DNA from: Scybalousia_A sp052170555
Lineage (GTDB): Bacteria; Bacteroidota; Bacteroidia; Bacteroidales; P3
Length of the DNA: 64,000 bases
Assembly: GCA_052170555.1 (NCBI GenBank)
Contig: JBQNAI010000006.1
Location: forward strand, 58,726 to 122,725
Reading direction: 5' to 3'
Within the stretch, counting starts at the first letter, position 1; each line of letters starts with the position of its first letter. The position numbers and the translations under genes are program-made. Below the pieces are notes generated by a model, which worked only from the letters and a program-made list of their open reading frames with translations, searched no databases and was not told where the DNA came from. Shown one piece after another: positions 1-8,141 of the stretch.

Positions 1-571
1 TTTTATATTCTATTGCAAGTTCAAAATGTATAATGTTAAATTTACAAGCAAAATATAATAGTCCTTTGTATTAGGTAATTATCATATGAATGTAGATTTC
101 ATAGTGATGATATTAAATTTTGTTTTTTTTACCATGATTTAAGAAATATTTTAAAAAACTATTAAAGAGTAAAGAGTATTTTTGCTTTAAATTTGCAAAT
201 GTTCTAGTTTATTCTATTAATATTTTCTTTCTAGAAGAATAAAATGTTGATACACTATGATTTTATTAAAGATGGACATGGATTAGAAATGAATTTTATA
301 TATTTTATTGGGATTATTGTAAAACAATATATTAAAATTGTAAATGAAATTTTATAAATATTGATATTAGTTAAGAATTATCCAATTTTAGAGGAAGAAG
401 AATTATACAGATATTAGAGGGTGTGGAATTGTTAGTTCTGAATAAGAAAATTATGAAACGATTAAACTAAATCTAGTTGGTATACGTATAGGGGAATAAT
501 GTAAATTTTAGACTGTTGAATTATGAATTTTATATAAAAAGGCATTTTAATGTTTTTTTTCAGCGATTTAT
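1..571. other. gene-free leading region
   Basis: No supported gene was found in the first 571 bases. The longest ATG frame I read is a 37-codon frame at 244-357 with no recognisable features and no ribosome-binding site. The stretch is very A+T rich. It could hold the 3' flank of a gene outside the window, but nothing in it identifies one. Confidence 0.6.
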
Positions 572-602
572 TTTGTTGAATGGAGGAAAATAAGTAATTT
601 TG
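572..602 (+). promoter_or_regulatory. promoter of the rpsF operon
   Basis: A textbook Bacteroidota sigma-ABfr promoter: TTTG at 572-575, a 19-base spacer, then TAATTTTG at 595-602 (consensus TAnnTTTG). Transcription should start near 607, giving a leader of about 50 bases before rpsF. Confidence 0.8.
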
Positions 603-656
603 CAAACTCGAAAAAAGATCTATATACATTTTAATAAATTAAATCAATAAAACAAA

Positions 657-1064
657 ATGGTAAAACAGTATGAAACCGTTTTCATTATGACACCCGTTTT
701 ATCTGATGAGCAGATAAAGGAAACGGTAGGTAAGTATCAGAAACTATTGAAAGAAGGTGGTGCTGAGATTGTTGATGAAAACAATTGGGGAATGCGTAAA
801 CTTGCATACTCTATTCAGAAGAAAACTTCAGGGTATTACTATCTGATAGAATTTAAGGCAGAAGGAAGTTTAATTGCAAAGTTAGAGACAGCATATAAAC
901 GTGATGAAAGATTGCTTCGTTTCTTGACTGTATCTTTGGATAAATTCGCTGTTGCATATAACGAAAAGAAGCGTGCAGGTGGATTGAAGAGTCAGCAGAA
1001 ATCTTCTGAGAAAAAAGAAAGAAGAGATATTAAAGAAGTGAAGATGGAGGAGGTTAGCGAATAA
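657..1064 (+). CDS. rpsF: 30S ribosomal protein S6
   Basis: Small-subunit ribosomal protein bS6, which pairs with bS18 on the 30S platform. The first ~95 residues match the S6 fold (YETVFIMTPVLSD at the start, then WGMRKLAYSIQKK and RDERLLRFLTV). The last ~35 residues are a charged Lys/Glu-rich tail, longer than the E. coli protein, as is common in Bacteroidota. It is the first gene of rpsF-rpsR-rplI, behind a consensus promoter at 572-602. The start lacks a clear Shine-Dalgarno sequence, unlike the two genes that follow. Confidence 0.97.
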   Translation: MVKQYETVFIMTPVLSDEQIKETVGKYQKLLKEGGAEIVDENNWGMRKLAYSIQKKTSGYYYLIEFKAEGSLIAKLETAYKRDERLLRFLTVSLDKFAVAYNEKKRAGGLKSQQKSSEKKERRDIKEVKMEEVSE

Positions 1065-1086
1065 ATAATTAAGGAGGAAACAAATA

Positions 1087-1353
1087 ATGGCAAATGAGAC
1101 CGAAATAAAGTATTTAACACCGATAAAAGTTGAATCGCAGAGAAAAAAGTACTGTAGATTTAAGAAGAGTGGTATAAAATATATAGACTATAAGGATGCA
1201 GATTTCCTTCTGAAGTTCGTAAATGAACAAGGTAAAATCTTACCGAGAAGAATCACTGGAACATCTAATAAGTATCAAAAGAAAGTTGCTCAGGCGGTGA
1301 AAAGAGCGAGACATCTTGCTTTGATGCCATACGTAGCTGACTTATTGAAATAA
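1087..1353 (+). CDS. rpsR: 30S ribosomal protein S18
   Basis: Small-subunit ribosomal protein bS18, 88 residues. It shows the typical RKKYCRFKKSGIKYIDYKD motif, the PRRITGTSNKYQKKV core and the RARHLALMPYV C-terminus. It lies 22 bases after rpsF and has a strong AAGGAGG sequence just upstream of its ATG, which is notable because most genes in this window lack one. S6 and S18 bind each other, so co-translation makes sense. Confidence 0.97.
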   Translation: MANETEIKYLTPIKVESQRKKYCRFKKSGIKYIDYKDADFLLKFVNEQGKILPRRITGTSNKYQKKVAQAVKRARHLALMPYVADLLK

Positions 1354-1369
1354 TAAAGGAGGATAAGAA

Positions 1370-1822
1370 ATGGAAATTATATTGAAACAAGACGTTGCAC
1401 ACGTAGGCTATAAAGACGAGGTAGTAAAAGTTAAGGACGGTTACGCAAATAATTATCTTATTCCACAGGGATTGGCAATTGTAGCTACTGCTTCTGCAAA
1501 GAAAGTACTAGCAGAAAATCTTAAGCAACGAGCTTTCAAGGAGCAAAAAATAAGAACAGAGGCTGAGGCAATGGTTGCTAAGATTACAGCAGTGAATGGT
1601 CTGAAGATTGCTACTAAAGCAGGAGAGAATGGTAAGATATATGGATCGGTTAATTCTATTCAATTAGCAGATGCTATAAAAACTCAGTTTGATATAGACA
1701 TTGATCGCAAAAAGATAATGATTAAAGGAGATGCTATCAAAGGGCTTGGCACTTATCAAGCTGTTATAAACTTCTATAAGGATATTAAAGCTGAATTCTC
1801 TTTTGATGTTATCGCCGAATAG
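1370..1822 (+). CDS. rplI: 50S ribosomal protein L9
   Basis: Large-subunit ribosomal protein bL9, 150 residues. The N-terminal domain carries the signature region from VGYKDEVVKVKDGYANNYLIPQG at about residues 13-35, followed by the connecting helix and a C-terminal domain with GKIYGSV and IKGLGTY. It is last in the rpsF-rpsR-rplI operon, 16 bases after rpsR, with AAAGGAGG before the ATG. A strong hairpin follows at 1853-1885. Confidence 0.97.
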   Translation: MEIILKQDVAHVGYKDEVVKVKDGYANNYLIPQGLAIVATASAKKVLAENLKQRAFKEQKIRTEAEAMVAKITAVNGLKIATKAGENGKIYGSVNSIQLADAIKTQFDIDIDRKKIMIKGDAIKGLGTYQAVINFYKDIKAEFSFDVIAE

Positions 1823-1852
1823 TAAGGGAAAAATATTATTTTTATTAGATAA

Positions 1853-1885
1853 AAAGACAGGAGTAAGAGATTTTCTCCTGTCTTT
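1853..1885 (+). terminator. terminator of the rpsF-rplI operon
   Basis: Inverted repeat with an 11-bp perfect stem: AAAGACAGGAG at 1853-1863 pairs with CTCCTGTCTTT at 1875-1885 across an 11-base loop. The descending arm ends in TCTTTGTTTC. It lies 31 bases after rplI and before the next gene. Confidence 0.75.
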
Positions 1886-1903
1886 GTTTCATATTATTTT
1901 GAA

Positions 1904-2671
1904 ATGATAACTAATGCACAGATAAAAAATATTACTTCGCTCAAAGAGAAGAAATATCGTAATATTTCTAAAACTTTTGTAGTAGAGGGTAGAAAGATGA
2001 TTGAAGAGTTGTTGAAAAGCGATTATCAGATAATAAATATTTATGCATTAGAGAGTTGGCAAAAAGATAGTTTTTCAAGAATAAATAAGTACAGGCAGCA
2101 AGATATTAACAATACCATAATTACTGTTAGTGAAAAGGAACTTGAAAGAATTAGTTTATTGAAAACTCCCGATGAAGTTTTGGCTGTCGTAATGCAAAAA
2201 ACAATAAAAAAAATTGAGATTGCACATCAATTGGTTTTGGCATTAGATAATATTAATGACCCTGGTAATTTAGGAACGATTATTCGAATCGCTGCCTGGT
2301 TTGGTGTGAATAATATTGTTTGTAACAATAATACGGTAGATTGTTATAATCCAAAGGTCTTGCAATCTACTATGGGAGCAATCTTTCATACCAATATATT
2401 GTACACTGATCTTTACTCATTTCTATGTGATAGTGATTCGGAAAACATTTATGGGACGGTACTACAAAATGGACGAAGTATATACGAAGAGAATTTAACA
2501 GCAGACGGTATAATTGTGATAGGTAATGAATCTCATGGAATAAGTGATAAAATACTTTCTATAACAAATCGTCCACTGAGCATACCAAGTTATGCTCCAG
2601 ATGGAGCGATAGAATCTTTGAATGCCTCCATTGCTTGCGGTATTGTGTTATCGGAATTTAAACGAAGATAA
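1904..2671 (+). CDS. SpoU/TrmH-family RNA 2'-O-methyltransferase
   Basis: Predicted S-adenosylmethionine-dependent ribose methyltransferase acting on rRNA or tRNA, 255 residues. All three SPOUT knot motifs are visible: the DNINDPGNLGTIIRIAAWFG region (motif 1, about residues 118-138), IVIGNESHGIS (motif 2, about 206-216) and ESLNASIACGIVL (motif 3, near the C-terminus). An N-terminal substrate-binding extension (KTFVVEGRKMIEELL) is typical of RlmB/TsnR-like members. The exact nucleotide target cannot be read from the sequence. The start lies 18 bases after the rplI terminator hairpin. Confidence 0.92.
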   Translation: MITNAQIKNITSLKEKKYRNISKTFVVEGRKMIEELLKSDYQIINIYALESWQKDSFSRINKYRQQDINNTIITVSEKELERISLLKTPDEVLAVVMQKTIKKIEIAHQLVLALDNINDPGNLGTIIRIAAWFGVNNIVCNNNTVDCYNPKVLQSTMGAIFHTNILYTDLYSFLCDSDSENIYGTVLQNGRSIYEENLTADGIIVIGNESHGISDKILSITNRPLSIPSYAPDGAIESLNASIACGIVLSEFKRR

Positions 2672-2724
2672 ATGAATCATATCATCATTATTTTTTACTA
2701 ATGATAAGAAGTGATTTAATAATA

Positions 2725-2778
2725 TCGCACTTTAATTTATTAATGTCAAGAAAGAATTCATCGATGTCACACATTAAA
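2725..2778. repeat. intergenic palindromic repeat, copy A
   Basis: Member of a family seen between genes throughout the window. Read on the minus strand it runs AATGTGTGACAT, then GAATTCTTTCTTGACATT, then TTAAAGTGCGATA. The same modules occur at 16.05, 42.6, 49.5 and 54.7 kb. It lies between the convergent SpoU gene and acyl-CoA hydrolase gene. Confidence 0.6.
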
Positions 2779-2851
2779 TAACTGAGATCAAAAAACAGTT
2801 TCTTAACGTACCACATCGTTTTTCTATACACAATACTAATGCAAAAATAAT

Positions 2852-2886
2852 AGGAGTTGCTAAACATATTGTATCTAACAACTCCT
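2852..2886. terminator. bidirectional terminator-like hairpin
   Basis: AGGAGTTG at 2852-2859 pairs with CAACTCCT at 2879-2886, followed by GTTGTTTTTAT on the plus strand and TATTATTTTTGC on the minus strand. It sits 28 bases beyond the stop of the minus-strand acyl-CoA hydrolase gene and probably ends that transcript. The 19-base loop is long. Confidence 0.55.
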
Positions 2887-2913
2887 GTTGTTTTTATAAA
2901 TTTTGGTATGTAA

Positions 2914-4221
2914 TTAGTAGTTGATAAAGTGAAAATTAGAGCCGTAGCGTTCGAAAGCCGCTTTTTCTAATTTTTCTCTATGCTCTGGATGAGCAATTGA
3001 AATAAGTAGTTTTGCTCTTTGTTGTAAACTTTTGCCAAATACATTAACAGCTCCATATTCAGTTACAATCCAATGTATCATACTACGAGGAGCACCTCCT
3101 ATTGCCCCTTCCTTCAGTGTTGGTACGATCTTACTTTCCCCTTTATTAGTTACGGAAGGCATAGCCATAATGTTTTTTCCACCTTTAGATAAGGCAGCAC
3201 CAACAACAAAGTCCAATTGACCTCCAATTCCACTGAATAATTTGGTACCTATGGATTCTGCACACACCTGTCCTGTAATATCTATTTCCAAAGCAGAATT
3301 GATTGCTGTCATCTTCGGTTGAGATGCTATGACTTGAGGATTATTAGTGTGGCTTACGTCCATCATTCTAACCATAACGTTATCGCCGACAAAATCATAT
3401 AGTTTTTTTGTTCCCATAACGAACGTTGCAACTATTCTAGAACGATTTATAACTTTTTCTCTACCATTTATAACTCCTTTTTCAATTAGATCAAGTACCC
3501 CATCGGAAAACATTTCCGTATGAATACCTAAATCTTTATGATTTTCTAAGTGATGCAAAACAGCATTAGGAATTGCACCGATACCCATTTGTAAACAAGC
3601 ACCATCATCTATCAATTCTGCAACATATTGTCCTATTGCATCTTGGATTTGGTCAGGTTGTGTAATAGGAGCTTCCATTAGTGGAGTGTCGTCATCAACA
3701 AAAATATCAATCATTGACATAGGAATAATACTATCGCCTAATGTTCTTGGAACATTAGGATTGACGACAGCTATCACTGTATTCGCTTTTTCTACCGCCG
3801 CTAATGTGGCATCAACACTTGTTCCCATAGAAACAAAACCATATTTATCTGGTGGAGATACCTGAATCATTACAATGTCACAAGGGAGTATTCCTTCACG
3901 ATACAATTTTTGGGTATCAAAAAGGTTGACAGGTATATAATCTGCTAAGCCTGATTGGACTGCTTTTCGGACATTTTTTCCCACAAAGAAAGCATCGTGT
4001 TTAAAAATTCCAACGAACTCTTCTGATGTATAAGGAGCAGGTCCTTCAGTATGAAGATGGTGGATATAAACGTCAGTAAATTCTTTATTTTTGCCTCTTT
4101 CACACATTGCCCCTATCAGACATTGTGGTGCTGCCGACACTGATGCCAAGTGGATGTGATCTCCTGTTTTTATCACGTTGACTGCTTCCTGTACGGTTAC
4201 AGGTACATAGGTATTTTTCAT
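2914..4221 (-). CDS. acetyl-CoA hydrolase/CoA-transferase family protein
   Basis: Family I CoA-transferase (acetyl-CoA hydrolase / 4-hydroxybutyrate CoA-transferase type, COG0427), 435 residues. It would move CoA between short-chain acyl groups in fermentative energy metabolism. The catalytic glutamate should be Glu236 in GIHTEMFSDGVLDL. The glycine-rich oxyanion region GIGGQLDF and the VTEYGAVNVFGKS C-terminal motif are present. The whole chain is of normal length. It is a single-gene unit with its own promoter and terminator. Whether it acts on acetate, butyrate, succinate or 4-hydroxybutyrate cannot be decided from the sequence. Confidence 0.9.
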   Translation of the reverse strand: MKNTYVPVTVQEAVNVIKTGDHIHLASVSAAPQCLIGAMCERGKNKEFTDVYIHHLHTEGPAPYTSEEFVGIFKHDAFFVGKNVRKAVQSGLADYIPVNLFDTQKLYREGILPCDIVMIQVSPPDKYGFVSMGTSVDATLAAVEKANTVIAVVNPNVPRTLGDSIIPMSMIDIFVDDDTPLMEAPITQPDQIQDAIGQYVAELIDDGACLQMGIGAIPNAVLHHLENHKDLGIHTEMFSDGVLDLIEKGVINGREKVINRSRIVATFVMGTKKLYDFVGDNVMVRMMDVSHTNNPQVIASQPKMTAINSALEIDITGQVCAESIGTKLFSGIGGQLDFVVGAALSKGGKNIMAMPSVTNKGESKIVPTLKEGAIGGAPRSMIHWIVTEYGAVNVFGKSLQQRAKLLISIAHPEHREKLEKAAFERYGSNFHFINY

Positions 4222-4261
4222 AATATCAATAAATTATTTTCAATTTTTTTAGTCAGGATTG

Positions 4262-4269
4262 CAAAATTA
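4262..4269 (-). promoter_or_regulatory. -7 box upstream of the acyl-CoA hydrolase gene
   Basis: Minus-strand TAATTTTG (CAAAATTA on plus) matches the Bacteroidota TAnnTTTG box exactly, about 41 bases before the ATG. No good TTTG -33 element sits at the usual spacing. Confidence 0.5.
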
Positions 4270-4412
4270 AGAATTTATATCTTATTAATGTAAAGATTTT
4301 GAGAAAAAACGACATTAAGAGGATTCAGATCTGAAAGAGTGTTGCTTATTTTATGTCATTAAAAATAAAGTCTATATTTTTTCGTTATGGAACAGATAAG
4401 ATTTTTTTGAAA

Positions 4413-5390
4413 ATGGCAGAAATAAAGACTATCGGTATTCTAACCTCAGGTGGAGATGCTCCTGGTATGAACGCAGCTATTCGTTCGGTTACTCGCTCTG
4501 CAATAGCAAGGGGATTTAAAATCAAAGCAATTTACAGAGGTTGGGAAGGATTGATAGATGACGAAATAAGTGAATTCACAACAGAAGATGTAAGTGGTAT
4601 AATTAATAAAGGAGGAACGATATTGAGGACAGCGAGAAGTCAGAGATTTCGTACCAAAGAGGGAATGGAACAAGCATATGCATCTATCAAAAAAGAGAAT
4701 ATAGATGCGTTGGTAGTAATTGGTGGTAATGGTTCTTTGAAAGGTGCGATGTATTTTGCACAGATACATGATGTTGTCTGTATTGGACTACCAGCGACAA
4801 TAGATAATGACTTGTACGGAACAGATTCTACTATTGGCTACGATACTACTTTAAACACAATCGTGGAATGTGTAGACAGAATTCGCGATACTGCAACTTC
4901 TCATGAAAGGATATTTTTCATTGAGGTGATGGGGAGAGATGCTGGATTTTTGGCACAATATTCGGCGATAGCATCAGGAGCGGAAGCCGCAATTATTCCG
5001 GAAGACAGAACAGATGTTGATCAATTAGAGCAGTTTTTAAGTCGTGGTATAAGGAAATCTAAAAAGAGTTGCATAGTGATAGTATCTGAGAGTCCTAAAT
5101 GTGGAGCTATGTATTATGCCGAACGAGTGAAAAAGGAGTTTCCAGAGTATGATGTAAGGGTTACTATATTAGGACATCTACAAAGAGGGGGCAGACCATC
5201 GGCACACGATAGAATATTAGCGAGTCAGACAGGCTATGGAGCCATTGAAGCAATCGTTCAAGGGCAACGTAATATCATGGTAGGAATACGTAACAATGAG
5301 ATTGTGTATATACCATTTGCAGAGGCTATACGTTCAGATAAACCGCTGGATAGAAAACTTATCAAAATACTAGATGATTTGAGTCTTTAA
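4413..5390 (+). CDS. pfkA: ATP-dependent 6-phosphofructokinase
   Basis: Glycolytic phosphofructokinase, 325 residues from the ATG at 4413. An upstream in-frame ATG at 4353 would add 20 residues unlike the family. Motifs: GILTSGGDAPGMNAAIR at residues 8-24, active-site TIDND (Asp131, Asp133), EVMGRDAGFLAQ, and GHLQRGGRPSAHDRILA. Gly107 and Ala128 (the positions that are Gly104 and Gly124 in E. coli) argue for ATP rather than pyrophosphate as donor. Odd point: the conserved GGDGS motif reads GGNGS, with Asn106 replacing the Asp (E. coli Asp103) that helps bind Mg-ATP. The DUF4491 gene follows after 15 bases. Confidence 0.94.
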   Translation: MAEIKTIGILTSGGDAPGMNAAIRSVTRSAIARGFKIKAIYRGWEGLIDDEISEFTTEDVSGIINKGGTILRTARSQRFRTKEGMEQAYASIKKENIDALVVIGGNGSLKGAMYFAQIHDVVCIGLPATIDNDLYGTDSTIGYDTTLNTIVECVDRIRDTATSHERIFFIEVMGRDAGFLAQYSAIASGAEAAIIPEDRTDVDQLEQFLSRGIRKSKKSCIVIVSESPKCGAMYYAERVKKEFPEYDVRVTILGHLQRGGRPSAHDRILASQTGYGAIEAIVQGQRNIMVGIRNNEIVYIPFAEAIRSDKPLDRKLIKILDDLSL

Positions 5391-5405
5391 TAATATAAAA
5401 ATGAT

Positions 5406-5702
5406 ATGTATTTTCAAGGAGTTATAATTGCTATTTGTACATTTATTCTGATAGGTTGTTTTCATCCGATAGTGATTAAAGCAGAATATTACTTAGGTGT
5501 GAAGTTTTGGTGGATATTTTTGCTTGTGGGTGTTATATCTATCGCATTAGCATTATTTATTAGTGAAATAGTGCTTTCGTCTTTGTTAGGTATTGTGGGG
5601 GCTTCAAGCTTATGGTCTATAAAAGAGTTATTCCAACAGAGAGATAGGGTAAAAAAAGGGTGGTTCCCGATGAATCCTAAAAGGAAAGATGAATATAAGT
5701 AA
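5406..5702 (+). CDS. DUF4491-like small membrane protein
   Basis: A 98-residue integral membrane protein with three hydrophobic segments (about residues 5-25, 33-52 and 56-70) and a basic C-terminal tail (QQRDRVKKGWFPMNPKRK). The sequence, including GCFHPIVIKAEYYLG and SLWSIKELFQQRDRVKKGWFP, resembles DUF4491 proteins common in Bacteroidota; their function is unknown. It lies 15 bases after pfkA and probably shares its transcript. Confidence 0.75.
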   Translation: MYFQGVIIAICTFILIGCFHPIVIKAEYYLGVKFWWIFLLVGVISIALALFISEIVLSSLLGIVGASSLWSIKELFQQRDRVKKGWFPMNPKRKDEYK

Positions 5703-5731
5703 AGAAGTATAAAAAAAGACAATTTAGTGTA

Positions 5732-5773
5732 AAAGATACGGTATTTTCTTTCTGAGATAGATACCGTATCTTT
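5732..5773. terminator. bidirectional terminator
   Basis: A 13-bp perfect stem: AAAGATACGGTAT at 5732-5744 pairs with ATACCGTATCTTT at 5761-5773. It sits between the convergent DUF4491 and rubredoxin genes and can serve both. Confidence 0.8.
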
Positions 5774-5793
5774 ACTCTAAATTCTACTAAAGT

Positions 5794-5952
5794 CTAACAT
5801 TTTTGAAAATCAGACTTACCTACGCCACATACCGGGCAGGTCCAATCTTCCGGAATATCTTCAAATTTTGTTCCCGGTGCTATTCCTCCGTCCGGATCTC
5901 CTACTGCGGGATTGTAGATGTAACCGCATACCGTACACTCATAACTGTCCAT
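5794..5952 (-). CDS. rubredoxin
   Basis: Small one-iron electron carrier, 52 residues from the ATG at 5952, which is the usual rubredoxin length; an in-frame start 36 bases upstream would add an atypical extension. The four iron-binding cysteines are in CTVCGYIYNP and CPVCGVGK, with the DPDGGIAPGTKFEDIPEDW core between them. Rubredoxins serve in electron transfer and oxidative-stress defence (for example with rubrerythrin) in anaerobes. No partner gene is adjacent. The nearest good promoter is ~135 bases upstream. Confidence 0.96.
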   Translation of the reverse strand: MDSYECTVCGYIYNPAVGDPDGGIAPGTKFEDIPEDWTCPVCGVGKSDFQKC

Positions 5953-6091
5953 AATGTTTTTATCGTTTTGTGCAAATCGTATCTGCATTATTGCGACCTG
6001 CGATTAAATTTATTTTTAAAAATAGACTACATACGTTATGCAGATTGTATATAGTCTTACGTTTTTTAGATATTTGTCAACATCCATGATG

Positions 6092-6121
6092 CAAAGGTAC
6101 ACATTTTTTCATATTTGCAAC
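6092..6121 (-). promoter_or_regulatory. probable rubredoxin promoter
   Basis: Minus-strand TACCTTTG (6092-6099) is an exact -7 box, with GTTG at 6118-6121 as an approximate -33 element at 18-base spacing. It would give an unusually long leader of about 135 bases. The rest of the 5953-6415 gap shows no supported gene; a plus-strand frame at 6038-6241 overlaps this promoter and has no protein-like features. Confidence 0.45.
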
Positions 6122-6415
6122 AATTTTTATAAATATTTGCTACCTGGTGTTAAAAAAGATCCTAAGCATATAACAAAAAGAATATATATTTATGTAGTAA
6201 GAATTATATTTTGTACCAATCTACGTAATCATTTACGTTAAATATTATCAAAAAATAATATAAAGGAGCTTTGCTTTTTGATTTACTAGGTTTATGTATG
6301 GCAATATGTCAGAAAATAGAGATATGGATACAAAAAAAATTATAGTATTCTATATAGACGACACACTACTATCAAGAAAAATTGTCACTTTTTATTGCGA
6401 TACCAAGAATTGTTG

Positions 6416-6423
6416 TAAATTTG
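6416..6423 (+). promoter_or_regulatory. -7 box that implies a near-leaderless mRNA
   Basis: TAAATTTG at 6416-6423 is an exact -7 box, with ATTG at 6394-6397 as a weak -33 element. The expected start point is about 6428, only ~2 bases before the ATG of the lipoprotein gene at 6430. Confidence 0.55.
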
Positions 6424-6429
6424 CGGTGT

Positions 6430-6927
6430 ATGAAAAGATTTATTTGTGTATTGTTATCGGTTGTTATAGCATTCTGTATTTTAAGTTGCAAATCACCACG
6501 AATCGTTAGAGATGTATTCCCTCTGAGAGAAAGAGATAATACTCATAGCGAAAGTATTGTGGCAAAGAATTATTTTTTCAATGACGAGACATCGGTAACT
6601 AATGATAGAGAGGAATTTGTCGTTTTTTCGCAATCGGAATTTGATAAATATTTTTCACCTGCAACCTTTATGGGAACAGAAGGAGTTCCGACACCGATAG
6701 ATTTTGACAAACAAATTGCTCTTTGCATTGTTTTGGATCAGACAGATATAGATAAGAAATTGGATTTTATAGAAATTACTTCCGATAACAATGGGAATAT
6801 CACTTGCAATTATCGTCTTACAATAGGGAAAAAGTTATCCTTTATGATACAACCTTGTCTTATAATATTGTTTGACAAGAATAAAGCGACAAAAAAAATA
6901 GATTTTCATAGAGTGTTAGTTAGATGA
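6430..6927 (+). CDS. lipoprotein of unknown function
   Basis: Predicted lipoprotein of 165 residues from the ATG at 6430. An earlier in-frame ATG at 6382 lies upstream of the promoter box and so cannot be used by this transcript. The signal peptide MKRFICVLLSVVIAFCILSC ends in a lipobox with the acylated Cys20. The mature part has an FVVFSQSEFDKYF segment and a PIDFDKQIALCIVL segment, and recalls small Bacteroidota lipoproteins of unknown role. Its stop overlaps the start of the DUF1294 gene (ATGA), so the two are translationally coupled. Confidence 0.75.
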   Translation: MKRFICVLLSVVIAFCILSCKSPRIVRDVFPLRERDNTHSESIVAKNYFFNDETSVTNDREEFVVFSQSEFDKYFSPATFMGTEGVPTPIDFDKQIALCIVLDQTDIDKKLDFIEITSDNNGNITCNYRLTIGKKLSFMIQPCLIILFDKNKATKKIDFHRVLVR

Positions 6928-7184
6928 AGTGGCTATTCTTTTATTTTGTCGCAATGAATATCGTTGCATTCTACTTGTATGGTGTGGACAAACGAAGAAG
7001 TAGGAAAAGATACTGGAGAATAAATGAAAAAAAGTTAATCTTTGTCGCAATAATAGGTGGGAGTATTGGATCTTTATTAGGTATGCAATTATTTAATCAT
7101 AAAATAAAGCATATTAAATTTCGCTTTGGAATACCATTGATAATTGTGGTACAAATGATCGTTGTGTTTCTTCTTGTAAATTGA
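6924..7184 (+). CDS. DUF1294 membrane protein
   Basis: Small membrane protein of 86 residues with hydrophobic stretches at about 3-18, 39-58 and 69-85. The YGVDKRRSRKRYWRI, GGSIGSLLGMQLFNHKIKH and KFRFGIPLI motifs are characteristic of DUF1294, a family of unknown function. It overlaps the upstream lipoprotein gene by four bases. Confidence 0.85.
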   Translation: MKWLFFYFVAMNIVAFYLYGVDKRRSRKRYWRINEKKLIFVAIIGGSIGSLLGMQLFNHKIKHIKFRFGIPLIIVVQMIVVFLLVN

Positions 7185-7203
7185 CGTTTTGGTTAATTGT
7201 TTC

Positions 7204-7256
7204 GCCACATTGAAAATTTCTTTTCAAGAAAGAATTTACTATTGTGGGACTTTATT
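7204..7256. repeat. intergenic palindromic repeat, copy B
   Basis: Imperfect palindrome reading CCACATTGAAAATTTC, then TTTTCAAGAAAGAATTTACT, then ATTGTGGGACTTTATT. The right arm is nearly the same as the right arm of copy H at 49.57 kb. It lies 20 bases after the DUF1294 gene. The remainder of the gap up to yihA shows only a promoter. Confidence 0.6.
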
Positions 7257-7478
7257 CCGTTAGGGAAAGAAAGAGTAAAATTATTATTAAATTATATAAT
7301 TATTTAACTACGGACAAATGAGATTTGGTTGTAATATAATGGGGTAACATACATATAGTATACTAAGATTAGACAAAAGAAGTTATAAATAATCGTGGAT
7401 ATACAGAAAATAGCGAATAGGACGGCAGTTTTGGAGATAATTACCCGCAAGAATTTTATTTGTAATAAGATTTATTTG

Positions 7479-7486
7479 TAACTTTG
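7479..7486 (+). promoter_or_regulatory. -7 box upstream of yihA-purH
   Basis: TAACTTTG at 7479-7486 fits TAnnTTTG exactly. A TTTG at 7459-7462 is only 16 bases away, shorter than the usual 19-21. Expected leader about 57 bases. Confidence 0.5.
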
Positions 7487-7547
7487 CATGTTGAAAGGAT
7501 AAGTTATTATTCTCTCATTAGAATGTTTCTTAGACAATAATGTTATT

Positions 7548-8141
7548 ATGGAGATAAAAAATGCAAAATTTGAGATAAGTAGTGCAAAACTTGATCAGTG
7601 TCCTCCGAATAGATTTCCAGAAATTGCATTTATCGGTAGAAGTAATGTGGGTAAGTCCTCTTTAATTAATATGCTTACCAATAATTCCAAACTCGCTAAA
7701 ACATCCTCAACACCCGGTAAAACACAATTAATTAATCATTTTCTTATCAATGACAATTGGTATATAGTAGACCTGCCTGGTTATGGATATGCACGAGTTG
7801 CTAAAACACAAAGGACTGAATTTCAGGGAATGATTAATGATTACCTTTTGAAAAGAGAAAGTTTGTATTGTGTATTTGTATTAGTAGATTCAAGGCTAAC
7901 TCCTCAAAGAATAGATGTGGAGTTTATCAATTTTTTAGGAGAAAATGGAGTCCCATTTGAGATAATTTATACAAAAATAGACAAGCAAAGTGCAATTAAA
8001 ACGCAAGAAAATATTAAAGCAATGAGAATTGTATTGGAACAGACGTGGGAGGAATTACCTAGGATAATGATTTCCTCTTCGCAGACTAAGGAGGGTAAGG
8101 AGGAGATATTAACTGAAATAGAAAACATAATAAAACAATGA
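7548..8141 (+). CDS. yihA: ribosome-biogenesis GTPase EngB/YihA
   Basis: Essential-type small GTPase of the TrmE-Era-EngA-EngB family, needed for assembly of the large ribosomal subunit; 197 residues. GTPase motifs: GRSNVGKSS (G1), the T-containing SSTPGKTQLINHF switch (G2), DLPGYGYA (G3) and YTKIDK (G4), then an SS-containing G5 region. Its stop overlaps the purH start by four bases (ATGA). Confidence 0.95.
   Translation: MEIKNAKFEISSAKLDQCPPNRFPEIAFIGRSNVGKSSLINMLTNNSKLAKTSSTPGKTQLINHFLINDNWYIVDLPGYGYARVAKTQRTEFQGMINDYLLKRESLYCVFVLVDSRLTPQRIDVEFINFLGENGVPFEIIYTKIDKQSAIKTQENIKAMRIVLEQTWEELPRIMISSSQTKEGKEEILTEIENIIKQ

Noticed and set aside
4353..4412. Upstream in-frame start for pfkA adding 20 residues
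   Set aside because: The extension does not resemble the family, which starts shortly before the GILTSGGDAPG motif; the ATG at 4413 gives the normal length.
6038..6241. 67-codon plus-strand frame upstream of the lipoprotein gene
   Set aside because: It covers the likely rubredoxin promoter, and its Tyr/Phe/Ile-rich product looks like translated A+T-rich spacer.
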